DNA from: Trichomonas vaginalis G3
Taxonomy: Eukaryota > Parabasalia > Trichomonadida > Trichomonadidae
Direction: 5' to 3'
Length of the DNA stretch: 64,000 nucleotides
Assembly (NCBI RefSeq): GCF_026262505.1
Contig: NC_067208.1
Coordinates: forward strand, 1,426,001-1,490,000
Shown: piece after piece, positions 1-8,811 of the stretch
Layout: each line of letters opens with the position of its first letter
Numbering within the stretch: position 1 is the stretch's first letter
The notes under the pieces: generated by a model
Databases searched by the model: none
The model's input: only the letters and a program-made list of their open reading frames with translations
What the model was told of the DNA's origin: nothing
Translations under genes and position numbers: made by a program

Positions 1-1
1 A

Positions 2-328
2 TTAGCTATTGTCATTGACCGCAAACGTTATACTTCACAAGAGTTAGCAGTAGTTTTGAAACAAAAGGGTTTCTTCGTGAATGTCAAAGATACTCATTAT
101 ACTGTTATAAAGAACTCCAACATTGACTTCTTCAGTATTGCTATGAATCTTTCCGAACAGAAAGAATATAAGAAGGGTGAAACATCTGTGAAATATTATC
201 CTTCATCTCTGAAGACAATAACGAACAAAGATGTTATACAAAAGTTCTTACCAAAGGTTGAAGAAGCTTCTATTGACATTGACGAAGGAAGTGAAATGGT
301 TGAAGAAATTGACCCTGAAGCTATTTAA
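2..328 (+). CDS. Small acidic-tailed Polinton protein, 5'-partial
   Basis: The reading frame is open from the window edge to a stop at 328, giving 108 residues of a protein whose start lies outside. The C-terminus is acidic and ends in DPEAI. The gene at 24,136-24,555 has an acidic tail ending in DPEMF and may be a distant relative; both sit beside the same kind of neighbours. I do not recognise a domain. The gene converges on the KilA-N gene, with a palindrome (344-379) between the two 3' ends. A counterpart lies at 54,129-54,600. Confidence 0.6.
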   Translation, partial: LAIVIDRKRYTSQELAVVLKQKGFFVNVKDTHYTVIKNSNIDFFSIAMNLSEQKEYKKGETSVKYYPSSLKTITNKDVIQKFLPKVEEASIDIDEGSEMVEEIDPEAI

Positions 329-343
329 CCAAAAATATATTTT

Positions 344-379
344 TGGTGAAGAGGTGAGATTTCACCTGTTTTTTCACCT
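344..379. repeat. Intergenic palindrome, AGGTGA type
   Basis: AGGTGA-type words flank a short dyad (GGTGAGATTTCACC) followed by a second TTCACCT. It sits between two convergent 3' ends, which suits a bidirectional 3'-end or terminator role. The same structure recurs at 2,128, 2,361, 3,462, 12,431, 52,050, 52,281 and 54,078. Confidence 0.8.
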
Positions 380-432
380 CATTCTCTCTTCGTTAATGTT
401 GTCGTGACTTCTTCGTTAATGTTGTCGTGACT
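380..432. repeat. Short direct repeat beside palindrome
   Basis: Two copies of a roughly 22-bp word built on CTTCGTTAATGTTGTCGTGA. It resembles the 25-bp unit at 2,211-2,334 (CTTCGTAAATGCTTTGTCAT), so both arrays seem to belong to one repeat family that accompanies the palindromes. The counterpart is at 54,025-54,065. Confidence 0.65.
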
Positions 433-1288
433 TCATTCTTCCTCTTTGAAGTTATCGAAATATTCTATTTTTTTCTTCAGTAATGGTAAGTCTTCTTTGA
501 AGGTAAGTATTGTGCAACCTTTGATGTCATAGTGTGTTTGAGGAAGAGTATTTTTGACAATTTCTTTTATTTGCTCATTCGGTGTCATTGAAATCGGTAA
601 GTTTTCACGATAGAACCAGTTTCTGTCAGATTTATATATTTTAGCAAGGTCGTAAAAGCTTTTGTTGTTTCTTCTGACTAAATGCAACATAACCATATCT
701 CTGTCTTCTTCATTCTCCAACTCTTCAGTATAAATCATATACTTATAGTTCTTTTCCTTTCCTTTTGGTACTGAACGCGGTATTCTTTTCTGTATGCTTT
801 TGTCTTTGGATTCAATGACTTCATCTTTTGCTTGAAGTTTCTTTTCCATCTCTCCACGTTCTTGTCTGTGAAGTTCGTCAAGAAGTTTGTAAATATTCCA
901 AGCATAACGTGGTGAAGCCCACATTGCAACTGCATTTACTAAAAGTCTATGAACATAATATCCTCTCAAACCGTTTGGCAATTTTTCACGGTTTTCATAG
1001 AGTTTTGGCGACTGGGTTTTTACCTACTCGCTGTTCTTCACTGTTTTCAGAAAAAAGTACGTCTCGCTGTGCTTCACTTAATAGTTCTATGGTGCTTTGG
1101 TTCCTAAACCAGTCTTTAGGAAGCTTAGTATCTGGAGCAAAACAAGCCGTCAAAATACTTTGCATTTGGTACATGTCGTCTTTGACAGAACGAATGAGTC
1201 TCAATTGTTTGTTATACTGTATGTATTCGTATTCTTCATTTATGACTTCATGAACGATAGCAGTTGTTGTGTTCTCTAATGTTGACAT
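433..1288 (-). CDS. KilA-N domain DNA-binding protein
   Basis: KilA-N proteins are DNA-binding regulators found in DNA viruses, phages and Maverick elements. The diagnostic stretch is YYVHRLLVNAVAMWASPRYA, followed by a helix. It matches the family pattern of a histidine-led helix, a hydrophobic run, then W-x-SP-x-[FY]A. A charged coiled segment (KKLQAKDEVIESKDKSIQKR) links to a C-terminal region of about 110 residues that I do not recognise. The gene shares a divergent promoter with the gene at 1,396 and ends at the palindrome 344-379. This copy is broken (about one break); the counterpart is at 53,164-54,024. The identification rests on motif recognition, not a search. Confidence 0.8.
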
Positions 1289-1395
1289 ATCTGTCTTTAC
1301 ATACAGGATAAAAAAATAAATAAAATAAAAACTAACTTATTTTTTTTTGAGATAAACACTATTTCTTCACAACATTAAATTTTATCCTGTATGAA
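1289..1395. promoter_or_regulatory. Divergent promoter, ATCCTGTATG boxes
   Basis: The 107 bases between two divergent starts carry TTTTATCCTGTATG just upstream of each ATG, in opposite orientations. The KilA-N side also has a module (AAAATAAGTTAGTTTTTATTT in gene sense) that recurs upstream of the cassette gene at 3,382-3,440. Repeated at 53,057-53,163. Confidence 0.6.
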
Positions 1396-1771
1396 ATGAC
1401 TTTAAAAAGATTATTGACTGACTTCGAATACTATCTCATTGACGCACTGACAGACCCTCAAAACTGTGTTGAAAGTTCTTTAAGCTTTAAGATTGAAGGT
1501 ACGACGCATTTTGTCTTCACTTACGTATTGAAAGAATATGACCGTTATCATAACGAAGTGAATCAAACACTAATAAAAATTTGTAGATAAAAAATTGGTT
1601 AACAATGAATATTTTAAACGTGAAGACCCAAACACTGCTGGAGATGATGAAGAATACAGACAAGTTATTGAAAAAAATAACGCAAGATTAGATGCAATAG
1701 AAAAGAAGTTTAATGAATGTCTTACAAACACGTATGAATATCTTATGCAGTGGGAAGCCAGATGGAAATAA
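1396..1771 (+). CDS. 125-residue-family Polinton protein of unknown function
   Basis: A small protein of about 125 residues, helical in the C-terminal half, with no domain I recognise. The gene at 24,572-25,030 in Polinton-2 looks like a relative: both have an LxF..(Y/W)EYD(R/K) stretch followed by a KFV(D/N)(K/R)LV segment, and both stand next to core Polinton genes. The start is supported by the TTTTATCCTGTATG box directly upstream. Broken (about one break). Counterpart at 52,682-53,056. Confidence 0.6.
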
Positions 1772-1812
1772 ATTTACGTCAAATATGCAATTTATAAAAT
1801 CTTATGTCGACA

Positions 1813-1885
1813 GGCTACGTAGCACAGTGGTCTAAGGTGGTGTTATGGAGGGGTCAGGGTCTGTGGTTCGAACCGCGACAGCGCC
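1813..1885 (+). tRNA. tRNA-like sequence, probably decayed
   Basis: A perfect RNA polymerase III A box (TAGCACAGTGG, 1,820-1,830) and a B box core (GGTTCGAACC, 1,865-1,874) lie at tRNA-like spacing, and a TTTT run follows at 1,889. The acceptor and T stems pair poorly when I fold it by hand, so a working tRNA is unlikely. It may be a pol III promoter remnant, a tRNA-derived insertion, or an element-borne tRNA-like RNA. It is conserved in Polinton-3 at 52,569-52,640. Confidence 0.45.
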
Positions 1886-1951
1886 GTATTTTCTTATTTT
1901 CTTTATTTGTCTTGTTTGTCGTGAATAAAAAGTGTCATAAAAGTGCTCTAT

Positions 1952-2014
1952 CTTCCACGGGAATAAATAAAAAATTTACTTTATTTCTTCTTTATTTCTT
2001 TGTTCCCGTGGAAG
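1952..2014. repeat. Hairpin with CTTCCACGGGAA arms
   Basis: Inverted repeat: CTTCCACGGGAAtAAATAAA pairs with the far arm ending TTCCCGTGGAAG, around an AT-rich loop. It lies just downstream of the tRNA-like sequence and is kept in the counterpart at 52,439-52,502. It could be a terminator or processing structure for a pol III transcript. Confidence 0.7.
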
Positions 2015-2127
2015 AAGGGTTTTTGCCGTTTTTTTCTCAGCCGAAATCAACGATTTTTTCATTTTTGGAATCCTTAGCAAATGAGGAATCTTTTCTCTCG
2101 TGGAAGCTTTGACCAAAAATATAATTT

Positions 2128-2173
2128 AGGTGAAGAGGTGAGATTTCACCTCTTTTTCACCTAATTTTTCACC
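2128..2173. repeat. Intergenic palindrome, AGGTGA type
   Basis: Same build as 344-379: AGGTGAAGAGGTGAGATTTC then CACCT words. It separates the tRNA-like region from the 25-bp repeats. Confidence 0.8.
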
Positions 2174-2177
2174 CTCA

Positions 2178-2205
2178 GCCGCTAAGCGGCGAGACCCAAA
2201 GGGTC
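2178..2205. repeat. Double-hairpin mini-insertion
   Basis: Two GC-rich hairpins in tandem: GCCGC-TAA-GCGGC, spacer GA, GACCC-AAA-GGGTC. The matching place in Polinton-3 (near 52,275) lacks it and reads straight through, so this looks like a clean insertion of about 29 bases. Confidence 0.75.
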
Positions 2206-2210
2206 TTGAC

Positions 2211-2334
2211 TTTGTCATAACTTCTTCGTAAATGCTTTGTCATAACTTCTTCGTAAATGCTTTGTCATAACTTCTTCGTAAATGCTTTGTCAAGATTTCA
2301 TCGTAAATGCTTTGTCATGACTTCTTCGTAAATG
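2211..2334. repeat. 25-bp tandem repeat, about five copies
   Basis: Unit AAATGCTTTGTCATAACTTC plus TTCGT, repeated about five times with a few substitutions. Flanked on both sides by AGGTGA palindromes. Counterpart array at 52,124-52,275. Confidence 0.9.
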
Positions 2335-2360
2335 AGTGTAAATGACCAAAAATATAATTT

Positions 2361-2410
2361 AGGTGAAGAGGTGAGATTTCACCTCTTTTTTCACCTAATT
2401 TTTCACCTCT
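2361..2410. repeat. Intergenic palindrome, downstream edge of cassette
   Basis: AGGTGA-type palindrome with three CACCT words. With the palindrome at 3,462-3,511 it brackets the gene at 2,416-3,381. Confidence 0.85.
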
Positions 2411-2415
2411 TTTTT

Positions 2416-3381
2416 TCACAAGCGTTTTACATGAATTGTACGATGTATATTTGAAATCCTAAACAGTTTTGTAGCTTCTATTTCTTCGCTGAGGATATCA
2501 AAAGTTTTAACAATGCCGAAAGTCTCTTTATATTTCTTCTTGACGTCAGATAGAAGGAAATCTTCTACTGTTGGATAGTTTTTGTTCAGAAATGCTAACA
2601 TGTCCATTTTATCTTCTGCTGGCTTTTCTGCTTCTTTCTTTAAGTCTGCATAGTCGTTTCGCATTCTTTCTATCTCTTTGACGGAGTAGTTATATTTCCT
2701 TATTGCTGCTTTACATTTTGAACATTGTGGGTTCATTTTTGCATTATACATTGAAATTTGACCTGCTAGAACAACTAAAGCGTCAATTGCTCTCTTCATC
2801 TCAAACATAGCGGGTCTTATTTGTTCGTTCCATACTTTGCCTCTTCTATCTTTATCTCTTATTTCCCAAACACATTTTGCAACTAATGAAACAAAGTTGT
2901 CGTAGGTCTTAAATTCTTCAGATTTATATATGTCAGAAATATTTTTATATACCATGTCGCAATCTTTGTCCATAACTTTATGGTTGCAATGAAAACCAAG
3001 GAATTCATAATTTACTTTACGTATGAACTTCTTTATTTCTACTGAGTCAGTTGCTTTGACTTCAATTTCGTCGAATTCAGGAATAGTTAGTTTTTGATGC
3101 TGAATTTCAGGTAGTTTAGGTAAATGGTCAATAATGTCCTGCATTTCATAAAGATACTGTTCATTTGTTTCATCTTTCGCACTACAGTCTAAATTACTTG
3201 TTAAAAGTTCTTGCTTTATCTTCTGGATTTTTGTTTCGAAAGTAAATGAAGAAGGAATGAAGCTTTTCATCTCTACTAACATAGATGTTGGATTCATGAC
3301 TAACGAGTTTGGTGAAGTTGTTGTGGACAGAGTCCCGCCGTTCGCGGCTTGAATTGTTGTTGTGCCGATTGTTGAAATCAT
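2416..3381 (-). CDS. Palindrome-bounded cassette protein, unknown function
   Basis: Encodes 321 residues, open throughout. The N-terminus is low-complexity and Thr/Ser-rich; the rest is charged and probably helical. A CxxC pair (CSKCKAA, about residue 220) might bind metal, followed by a coiled-coil-like stretch (YSVKEIERMRNDYADLKKEA). No known domain is recognised. A close homologue of 304 residues sits at 26,005-26,919 in Polinton-2, also bracketed by palindromes but of another sequence type. Polinton-3 lacks the gene and has one hybrid palindrome instead, so gene plus palindromes behaves as a unit. The upstream region resembles that of the KilA-N gene. Confidence 0.8.
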   Translation of the reverse strand: MISTIGTTTIQAANGGTLSTTTSPNSLVMNPTSMLVEMKSFIPSSFTFETKIQKIKQELLTSNLDCSAKDETNEQYLYEMQDIIDHLPKLPEIQHQKLTIPEFDEIEVKATDSVEIKKFIRKVNYEFLGFHCNHKVMDKDCDMVYKNISDIYKSEEFKTYDNFVSLVAKCVWEIRDKDRRGKVWNEQIRPAMFEMKRAIDALVVLAGQISMYNAKMNPQCSKCKAAIRKYNYSVKEIERMRNDYADLKKEAEKPAEDKMDMLAFLNKNYPTVEDFLLSDVKKKYKETFGIVKTFDILSEEIEATKLFRISNIHRTIHVKRL

Positions 3382-3461
3382 ATCTTTTATACAAAATAAA
3401 AAATAAATAAAAATAAAACTAACTTTATTTTTTCTATCTTAAGGAAATTCACGAAAATTCA

Positions 3462-3511
3462 AGAGGTGAAAAAACAGGTGAGAAAACAGGTGAAATCTCA
3501 CCTCTTCACCT
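3462..3511. repeat. Intergenic palindrome, upstream edge of cassette
   Basis: AGGTGA-AAAAAC-AGGTGA-GAAAAC-AGGTGA, then AATC and two inverted TCACCT words. It lies between the cassette promoter and the 3' end of the integrase gene. Confidence 0.85.
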
Positions 3512-3550
3512 ATAATATATTTTTGTCTGATTTACATCCAACGAAAAAGT

Positions 3551-4630
3551 TTAGAAGAATTTTCTTATTCTTTCTGGCATGTTTTTGTCTTTCCAGTACT
3601 CCCGCTCTAATGGTCCCAGATGTGTTGGCTTTGACTCTCTCAAGTTCTTAGATGGTATAACATCTTCAACGCCTCCTTCATATCTTACTTTATAAGTGTC
3701 ATCGTTTATGTTGTAGCCAAGTATTTCAATAACCACTCCTCGCTTTGCTTCGTCAATGGTTTCAGCAAGTTTGCCATTACTACTTTCGACTAATTTATGT
3801 CGAGGGTAAAATGCTATGGAGTCGTCAGCAGCTTTTATAAGATATCCATTACCTTGCGTAGAGTCTACGATATAATAATTTCGACTTAACCTTAAACGTT
3901 TCTTTGTCAACGGTTTGTCGTCAAGAACTACACGAACTTTTGTACCAGGAATGAGGGTAAATTGTGTTGAATTTCTGATATTTTGTGTTTGGCTTCGTTT
4001 CTTTTGTATATACTTTTCTTCTTGTTGTTGTGTCATTGAATTTGGTGTATGTCCTGTTGTAGAATGTGTTGAGGAATTTAATACTTCGAGAAAATGTTTC
4101 ATTGTTTCTTCGGTAAAGTCTCGCTCTTGATTTAAATCTCTGAGAGTCTTATGAAGCGGTTAATGATGCCGAGTATGTTATGGTTATGGTCTTCAGTAGT
4201 GTAGTGAGTTATGTTATGCTTAATGAGAAAATCTGTGATTTCATTGCTGAGGTATGCACTGTCTTGGTCTGATGTTAAAATACTTGGGCTATGTTCTGCT
4301 ACAAACTTTTGTAAAACTCTTAACACTTCACGAGTTCCTTTATTTTCATTATATGCAATGCTTTACGAGTGTTAACATTTATGAAGATGAGGAATGGTTT
4401 ATGTCCTCCTTTTCTGCTTTGAATGAGAGTGTCAAATTGGTATGCGTCAGGAGTGTTGGAGTAAATTGGTAAAAAGTAGTCGTAAGGGTTTATTTTTGTT
4501 TGATGTACAACATTTTTGTCAAAGAACCTTTTCACTTCAGCTCTGTTAGTAAATCCCAACTCTTTGCAGCTTCATTGAATTTCTTAAATGACCTCCATGG
4601 ATGTTGTTCGAATACTTCTTTCAAGCTCAT
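3551..4630 (-). CDS. Polinton rve-type integrase
   Basis: Retrovirus-like DDE integrase that would insert the element DNA. The RNase H-fold core is recognisable from its acidic motifs (YQFDTL and LTSDQD), the GIINRF stretch after NHNILG, and the STHSTTGHTPNSM segment typical of rve domains. The C-terminal third has a chromo/SH3-like stretch (YKVRYEGGVEDVIPSKNL), as in many Polinton integrases. The start at 4,630 follows directly on the fibre gene's 3' end at 4,650; both run on the same strand. Broken (about two to three breaks). Counterpart at 50,927-51,976. Confidence 0.88.
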
Positions 4631-4649
4631 TTATGTAAAGTTAAAGATT

Positions 4650-7600
4650 TTAACCAACTCGTATCCAAGCGTGCATTGTTATATAAGGAGGCATATAATC
4701 TTTTCCATTACCTGCTGGGTCTGTAATACCAGCTACAACATGTGTATGATTTCCTGCAGTTCCACAGAAAATACCTGTGCTAACATCTTTGGGGTCATCT
4801 GAGATATCATATCTATTCATTCCCTGTCTATTCGAACCCGCTGCAAGATTTATATAACCTCTTTTTGTTATTGAATGTGAATGGTTTCCTTCCACAGATG
4901 TTCTTCCACTGAACCTATGCATATGTGAAGGAAGGTTTTCAATACCTATTTTCTTTGAACCTCCCATCTTCATTGACTGAGTATTAGTGTAGAATGGAAA
5001 ACTGTCAACTATTTCATACCATCTACCACCAAATAAAGTGTTTGGATTTATTGGATTCATAGACGTATAAACAGCTCCTATAGGATATATTAAATCATAT
5101 ATGCTCATAACTCTATAAACATATTCTAAAGAACTTATGTCATTAAATACCATTTGGAATGTATCTCCCGGATGAAATGTTGCATTTGTTCCACTTTTAT
5201 AATGTAATGTTAGTTCAATAGAATTATCCAAGAAAAATTCAAAAGTATCTGGTTGAAGACCTCTAACAAATTCAAATGGAGTTGCTGGTTCACCATTTAT
5301 AATTTCTGTTGTAAATGTCATTGTATCTGGTTTCGAAAATTTCTTTGTTAGTTCTGCATCCACATAAGTTTTGTCTGCTTTCTTATCTAACATTGTTGGT
5401 AGTTCATATGCTTCAAAGTTTCTGGCATGACTTTCAATGTTCCTGCAACTCTTATCTAAACTGTTAAGAGTATCTTTTACGCTTGTACTTGGATTTTCTA
5501 ATGGTGCACTTGAACCAAGGTCAAAGTTCAATATTATGTCGTCTGCTCTAACAGTAGTGAAGGATTTATGTGTATGGTTCTTGTCAGCTTTACTGTCTAA
5601 TGTAGCTTGAAGTTCATTTATATCGGAGATGTTGTGTTTATGAGATTTCAAAACTTTGTTCGTTGCTTCGAGTTCAACTTTGTCAGCTTTACTTTTAATA
5701 GCATCTTCAAACGTTATTTTTGCCTTAACTCTTAACATAAATCTTGGTTCAACTAATACACCGTTAACATTGAAAGTAGAGGCATAAATTTCACCGGTAT
5801 AACCAAATGCTTCTGGTGCTTTAGCTACATCATACTGTACAGTACAGCTTATGTCATAACCTTTAGCACGAATGTATTTATATCTTCTTTCATTAACATT
5901 TTTTGTCTTCGCTTCATCACTTCGTGTTAAATATCCATGGTAGTCCGTTATAATCTGTTCGTCTGAAGTTATATAATGAACATGGTTCTTGTCCGCTTTA
6001 CTATTTAATGTAGCTTGAAGTTCATTTATATCGGAGATGTTGTGTTTATGAGATTTCAAAACTTTGTTCATTGCGTCAAGTTCATTTTTGTCCGCTTTAC
6101 TATTTAATGTAGCTTGAAGTTCATTTATATCGGAGATATTGTGTTTATGTTCTTTATCTGCTTTTTCGGCTAATTTCTCTTCTATCTCATTTATTTCAAG
6201 TTCATGCCTACCACCACCTCCCGAAGAAGTATTTTTCTTCAGCTCTTGAAGAACGTCCACTTCGCCATCTTTGGTGTCAATAATGAGACTTTGAGTTAAA
6301 ACCTTTCCTGTCTTAATGGATGTTTGTAAAACTTCTTCTTCACCATGTTCGGGGTCATGGTCGTCATCATATCTTGTGAAATCAGAGATGTTGTCATACA
6401 TTAAGCATATCTGTCTCAAAAGTTCTGCTATTTGAAACTGGAACGAAAGATATACAGAACTTTCATCATCTCCTAAAGTCAAGTCTGCTTTCTTAAGTAT
6501 TTCTTGAATGTATGCAATGAGAACAGAGTACCTTGGAAAATATTCGAACAATATTTCATTAGCTGTTGGTTTTGGTGGTTCTTTTGGAGTTTCTGTTGTT
6601 TCAGTTCCTTCTGTAGGTTCTGTTGGAGTTTCTGCATCTCTTGACTTCAATGCTCTTGCTCTCAAAGACCTAAATGTTAGAGCACCGGGTTTTACAAAGG
6701 ACTTTATAAATGCTTTAATAGTTCCTGGTAAGTTATTGTTAGCATTAAGTAAGTTCCTTATGCTTCCATCATGTACGTCCATAGCACTATGTAAAAAATC
6801 TATACTTTTCTTGTAGTCAGCAATAGACTGACTGTGATTTTTTAAAGATTTGTCAATACCTTTAAGCCAATCTTCATGCATGTCTGATACTGAGCCAAGA
6901 ATATCATTTGCTTCCTTTAGTGTATTTTGTGCTTGTCGTAAAGTATCCAATCCCGTACGTGCATTGTTTGCTATACGTCTTACAGTATCTATTTGACTCC
7001 TTGTTTCTTGCATCCAACCAGATAAAGTTTTAATAGTATCCGAACCATTTGAAATGAAGTTCAAAGCATTTTTAACGTCATTTAAAACTTCTTCACCAAG
7101 TACCGCCCATATCTTTCCGATTTGGTATTGAAGAACTCCATATGAAGCAGCTGTTAAACCAGTATTTATAAGGTCCCATATCCATGATTTAGCAGTTTTT
7201 CCATCCTTTCCATCCTTTCCATCCAAACCGTTTTTCGCCTTGAGGTCCTTGAATTCCTTGTATTCCTTGTATTCCTTGTATTCCTTGTGGTCCTTGAGGT
7301 CCGGTGTCACCCTTCTCTCCTTTCAGTTCATCTTTATGTTCGTTATAATATTCTAATGTCATAAGGTGTACATCATTACTGCTACCAGCAACGCCGAGAA
7401 TTTGTTTCTCATTCATGACTAAATTCTTTAGGCATTTAATGTTGTCGTCAAATCGAAAGCTCTTTAACAATTCAATGAGAACATTTAATACTTTCACTAA
7501 TGAGGCATCTACTGTAGAATTTATATATTGCACCGTTCCATCATTTATGATGGGAACCTTGCTTGTTGTAATGAATGGGTCATAAGTGTTAAAAGTATCG

Positions 7601-7737
7601 AAATCAATGACTTTTTTAGTTTTTCCATCGTCAATGACTAAATCATTGCCTTCAATGGTTAAAGTTGAGTTTTCGTTTACTAGTTCATGTGCTCTTCTTG
7701 CTTCATTTGTTTCATACGCATATGCAGCAATAGTCAT
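4650..7737 (-). CDS. Collagen-like, phage tail-fibre-like Polinton protein
   Basis: A fibre protein of about 1,000 residues. Domains in order: an N-terminal head of about 130 residues; a collagen-like Gly-X-Y run ([16 protein letters not shown]); a long helical region; a Pro/Thr/Glu linker ([14 protein letters not shown]); several copies of a [20 protein letters not shown] repeat, as in phage tail fibres; and a C-terminal domain beginning [10 protein letters not shown] with FGGRW, an LPSHMH...H.HS run and a [10 protein letters not shown] end. That last domain resembles the phage T4 gp10/short-tail-fibre collar family also found in giant viruses. Likely role: virion surface fibre or attachment protein (inference). 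Broken (about one break). Counterpart at 47,822-50,926. Confidence 0.8.
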
Positions 7738-7754
7738 ATTTTAATGAGAATAAA

Positions 7755-8521
7755 ATGTTGTTCTATTTGCAAAGTACTGACCCAAACGAATACGGAACAG
7801 TAAAGCTACAAACAAACTTAGGTCTTCAGAATGAAGCGCTTGCTTTCAGAGTTGTTGACTTCAATACTATCGCAACTTTTGTCATAACAGAGATGAAACA
7901 GATTTCATGGAGTTTGAAATAGATGACAAAAGAAGTGTTGTAACATTTCCTAACAGAGCCGAGTACAGAATAGATAAAATTGCTGGAGTCATAGATACTC
8001 TCATAAATGAAGAAACTATTGACAACATAGATGTCGAACTCTCTTCTGAGGGAACATTGAAGTTCAGTAGCAAGAAAGAGTTCAAGATACCAAGAATGAG
8101 TCATAGAGTACAACTTCTTCTGGGAGCATACCATATGACATTTCCTTTGAAAAGTGTTGACAAAACGATTGAGATGAAATCTGTTCCATACGTATGTTAT
8201 GGTAATTGTTTGTACGTTGAGTCAAAAATAGCTAATGTCACAGGTATTTCAGGAGTTAATAGTAAAGGTTCAGTAGAATATAAATCCTTCTGTTATGCAG
8301 TCAATTCAATGTTCATTCCAAACGTTCCTGTCATAGCAACTCATTTAGGTAAATGGGTTCGCATTAGTCCTCATAATTTGAAAGACATGCAATTCAGACT
8401 TGTTGACTTTCAAGGAGAGCCTGTAGAACTGAAGGCACCAGTGCGAATGACTGTTGAAGTTGACTTTTTAGAAAATATTAAATGCAACAGCTTACAAGAG
8501 AACTCAGAGCTAAAAATATAA
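7755..8521 (+). CDS. Virion-type protein, 258-residue family (candidate second minor capsid)
   Basis: About 258 residues starting MLFYLQSTDPNEYGT; the ATG follows an AGAATAAA leader divergent from the fibre gene. The C-terminus reads FRLVDFQGEPVELKAPV then a final beta-strand. The same LVDxxxxPVxL pattern closes the gene at 22,055-22,844, whose start (YTITTKNPESYN) also matches. The shape, beta-rich with a strand-rich tail, suits a jelly-roll virion protein, but no named family was recognised. It overlaps the next gene by about 40 bases in another frame. Broken (about one break). Counterpart at 47,028-47,804. Confidence 0.65.
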
Positions 8522-8742
8522 AGTATGAATGTTATGTATTAGGTCATGAACTTTGGTTGTTGCTGTTTGATGAAACAAATGAGTTAGTTATGCCAGTCAG
8601 AGAACAGAAAAAGGCGTCAAAGGCGCCGAGCGCAAAGCGCTATATTGTGTTAGTGAAAACTGCACCAAGTCAATAAGATTAGGTTTGCATTATGAAGATG
8701 AGTTCGATACTGTTGAAGAAGTTTTGGACAGATATTACTAAT
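8482..8742 (+). CDS. Small Polinton protein of about 89 residues
   Basis: Starts MQQLTRELRAKN inside the 3' end of the preceding gene. The core (KYECYVLGHELWLLLFDETN) is beta-like, and the C-terminus is acidic and aromatic. The gene at 21,209-21,451, in the matching place in Polinton-2, could be a relative. A double-hairpin insertion (8,613-8,640) lies inside the coding region of this copy and of the counterpart at 46,798-47,067. Function unknown. Broken (about one break). Confidence 0.55.
8613..8640. repeat. Double-hairpin mini-insertion within a gene
   Basis: GGCGTC-AAA-GGCGCC, spacer GA, GCGC-AAA-GCGC. Present in both Polinton-1 and Polinton-3 (46,908-46,935), so it predates their split. 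Confidence 0.7.
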
Positions 8743-8768
8743 TGCTAACTTGAATTTTTTTGACTGAC

Positions 8769-8800
8769 GGCGCAAAGCGCCAAGATGGGCTCAAAGAGCC
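8769..8800. repeat. Double-hairpin mini-insertion, intergenic
   Basis: GGCGC-AAA-GCGCC, spacer AAGATG, GGCTC-AAA-GAGCC, followed by TCCTGACTGC. The counterpart spot in Polinton-3 (about 46,800) lacks this block of about 65 bases. Confidence 0.75.
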
Positions 8801-8811
8801 TCCTGACTGCT

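Noticed and set aside
2211-2334. CRISPR-like array
   Set aside because: Head-to-tail repeats without spacers.
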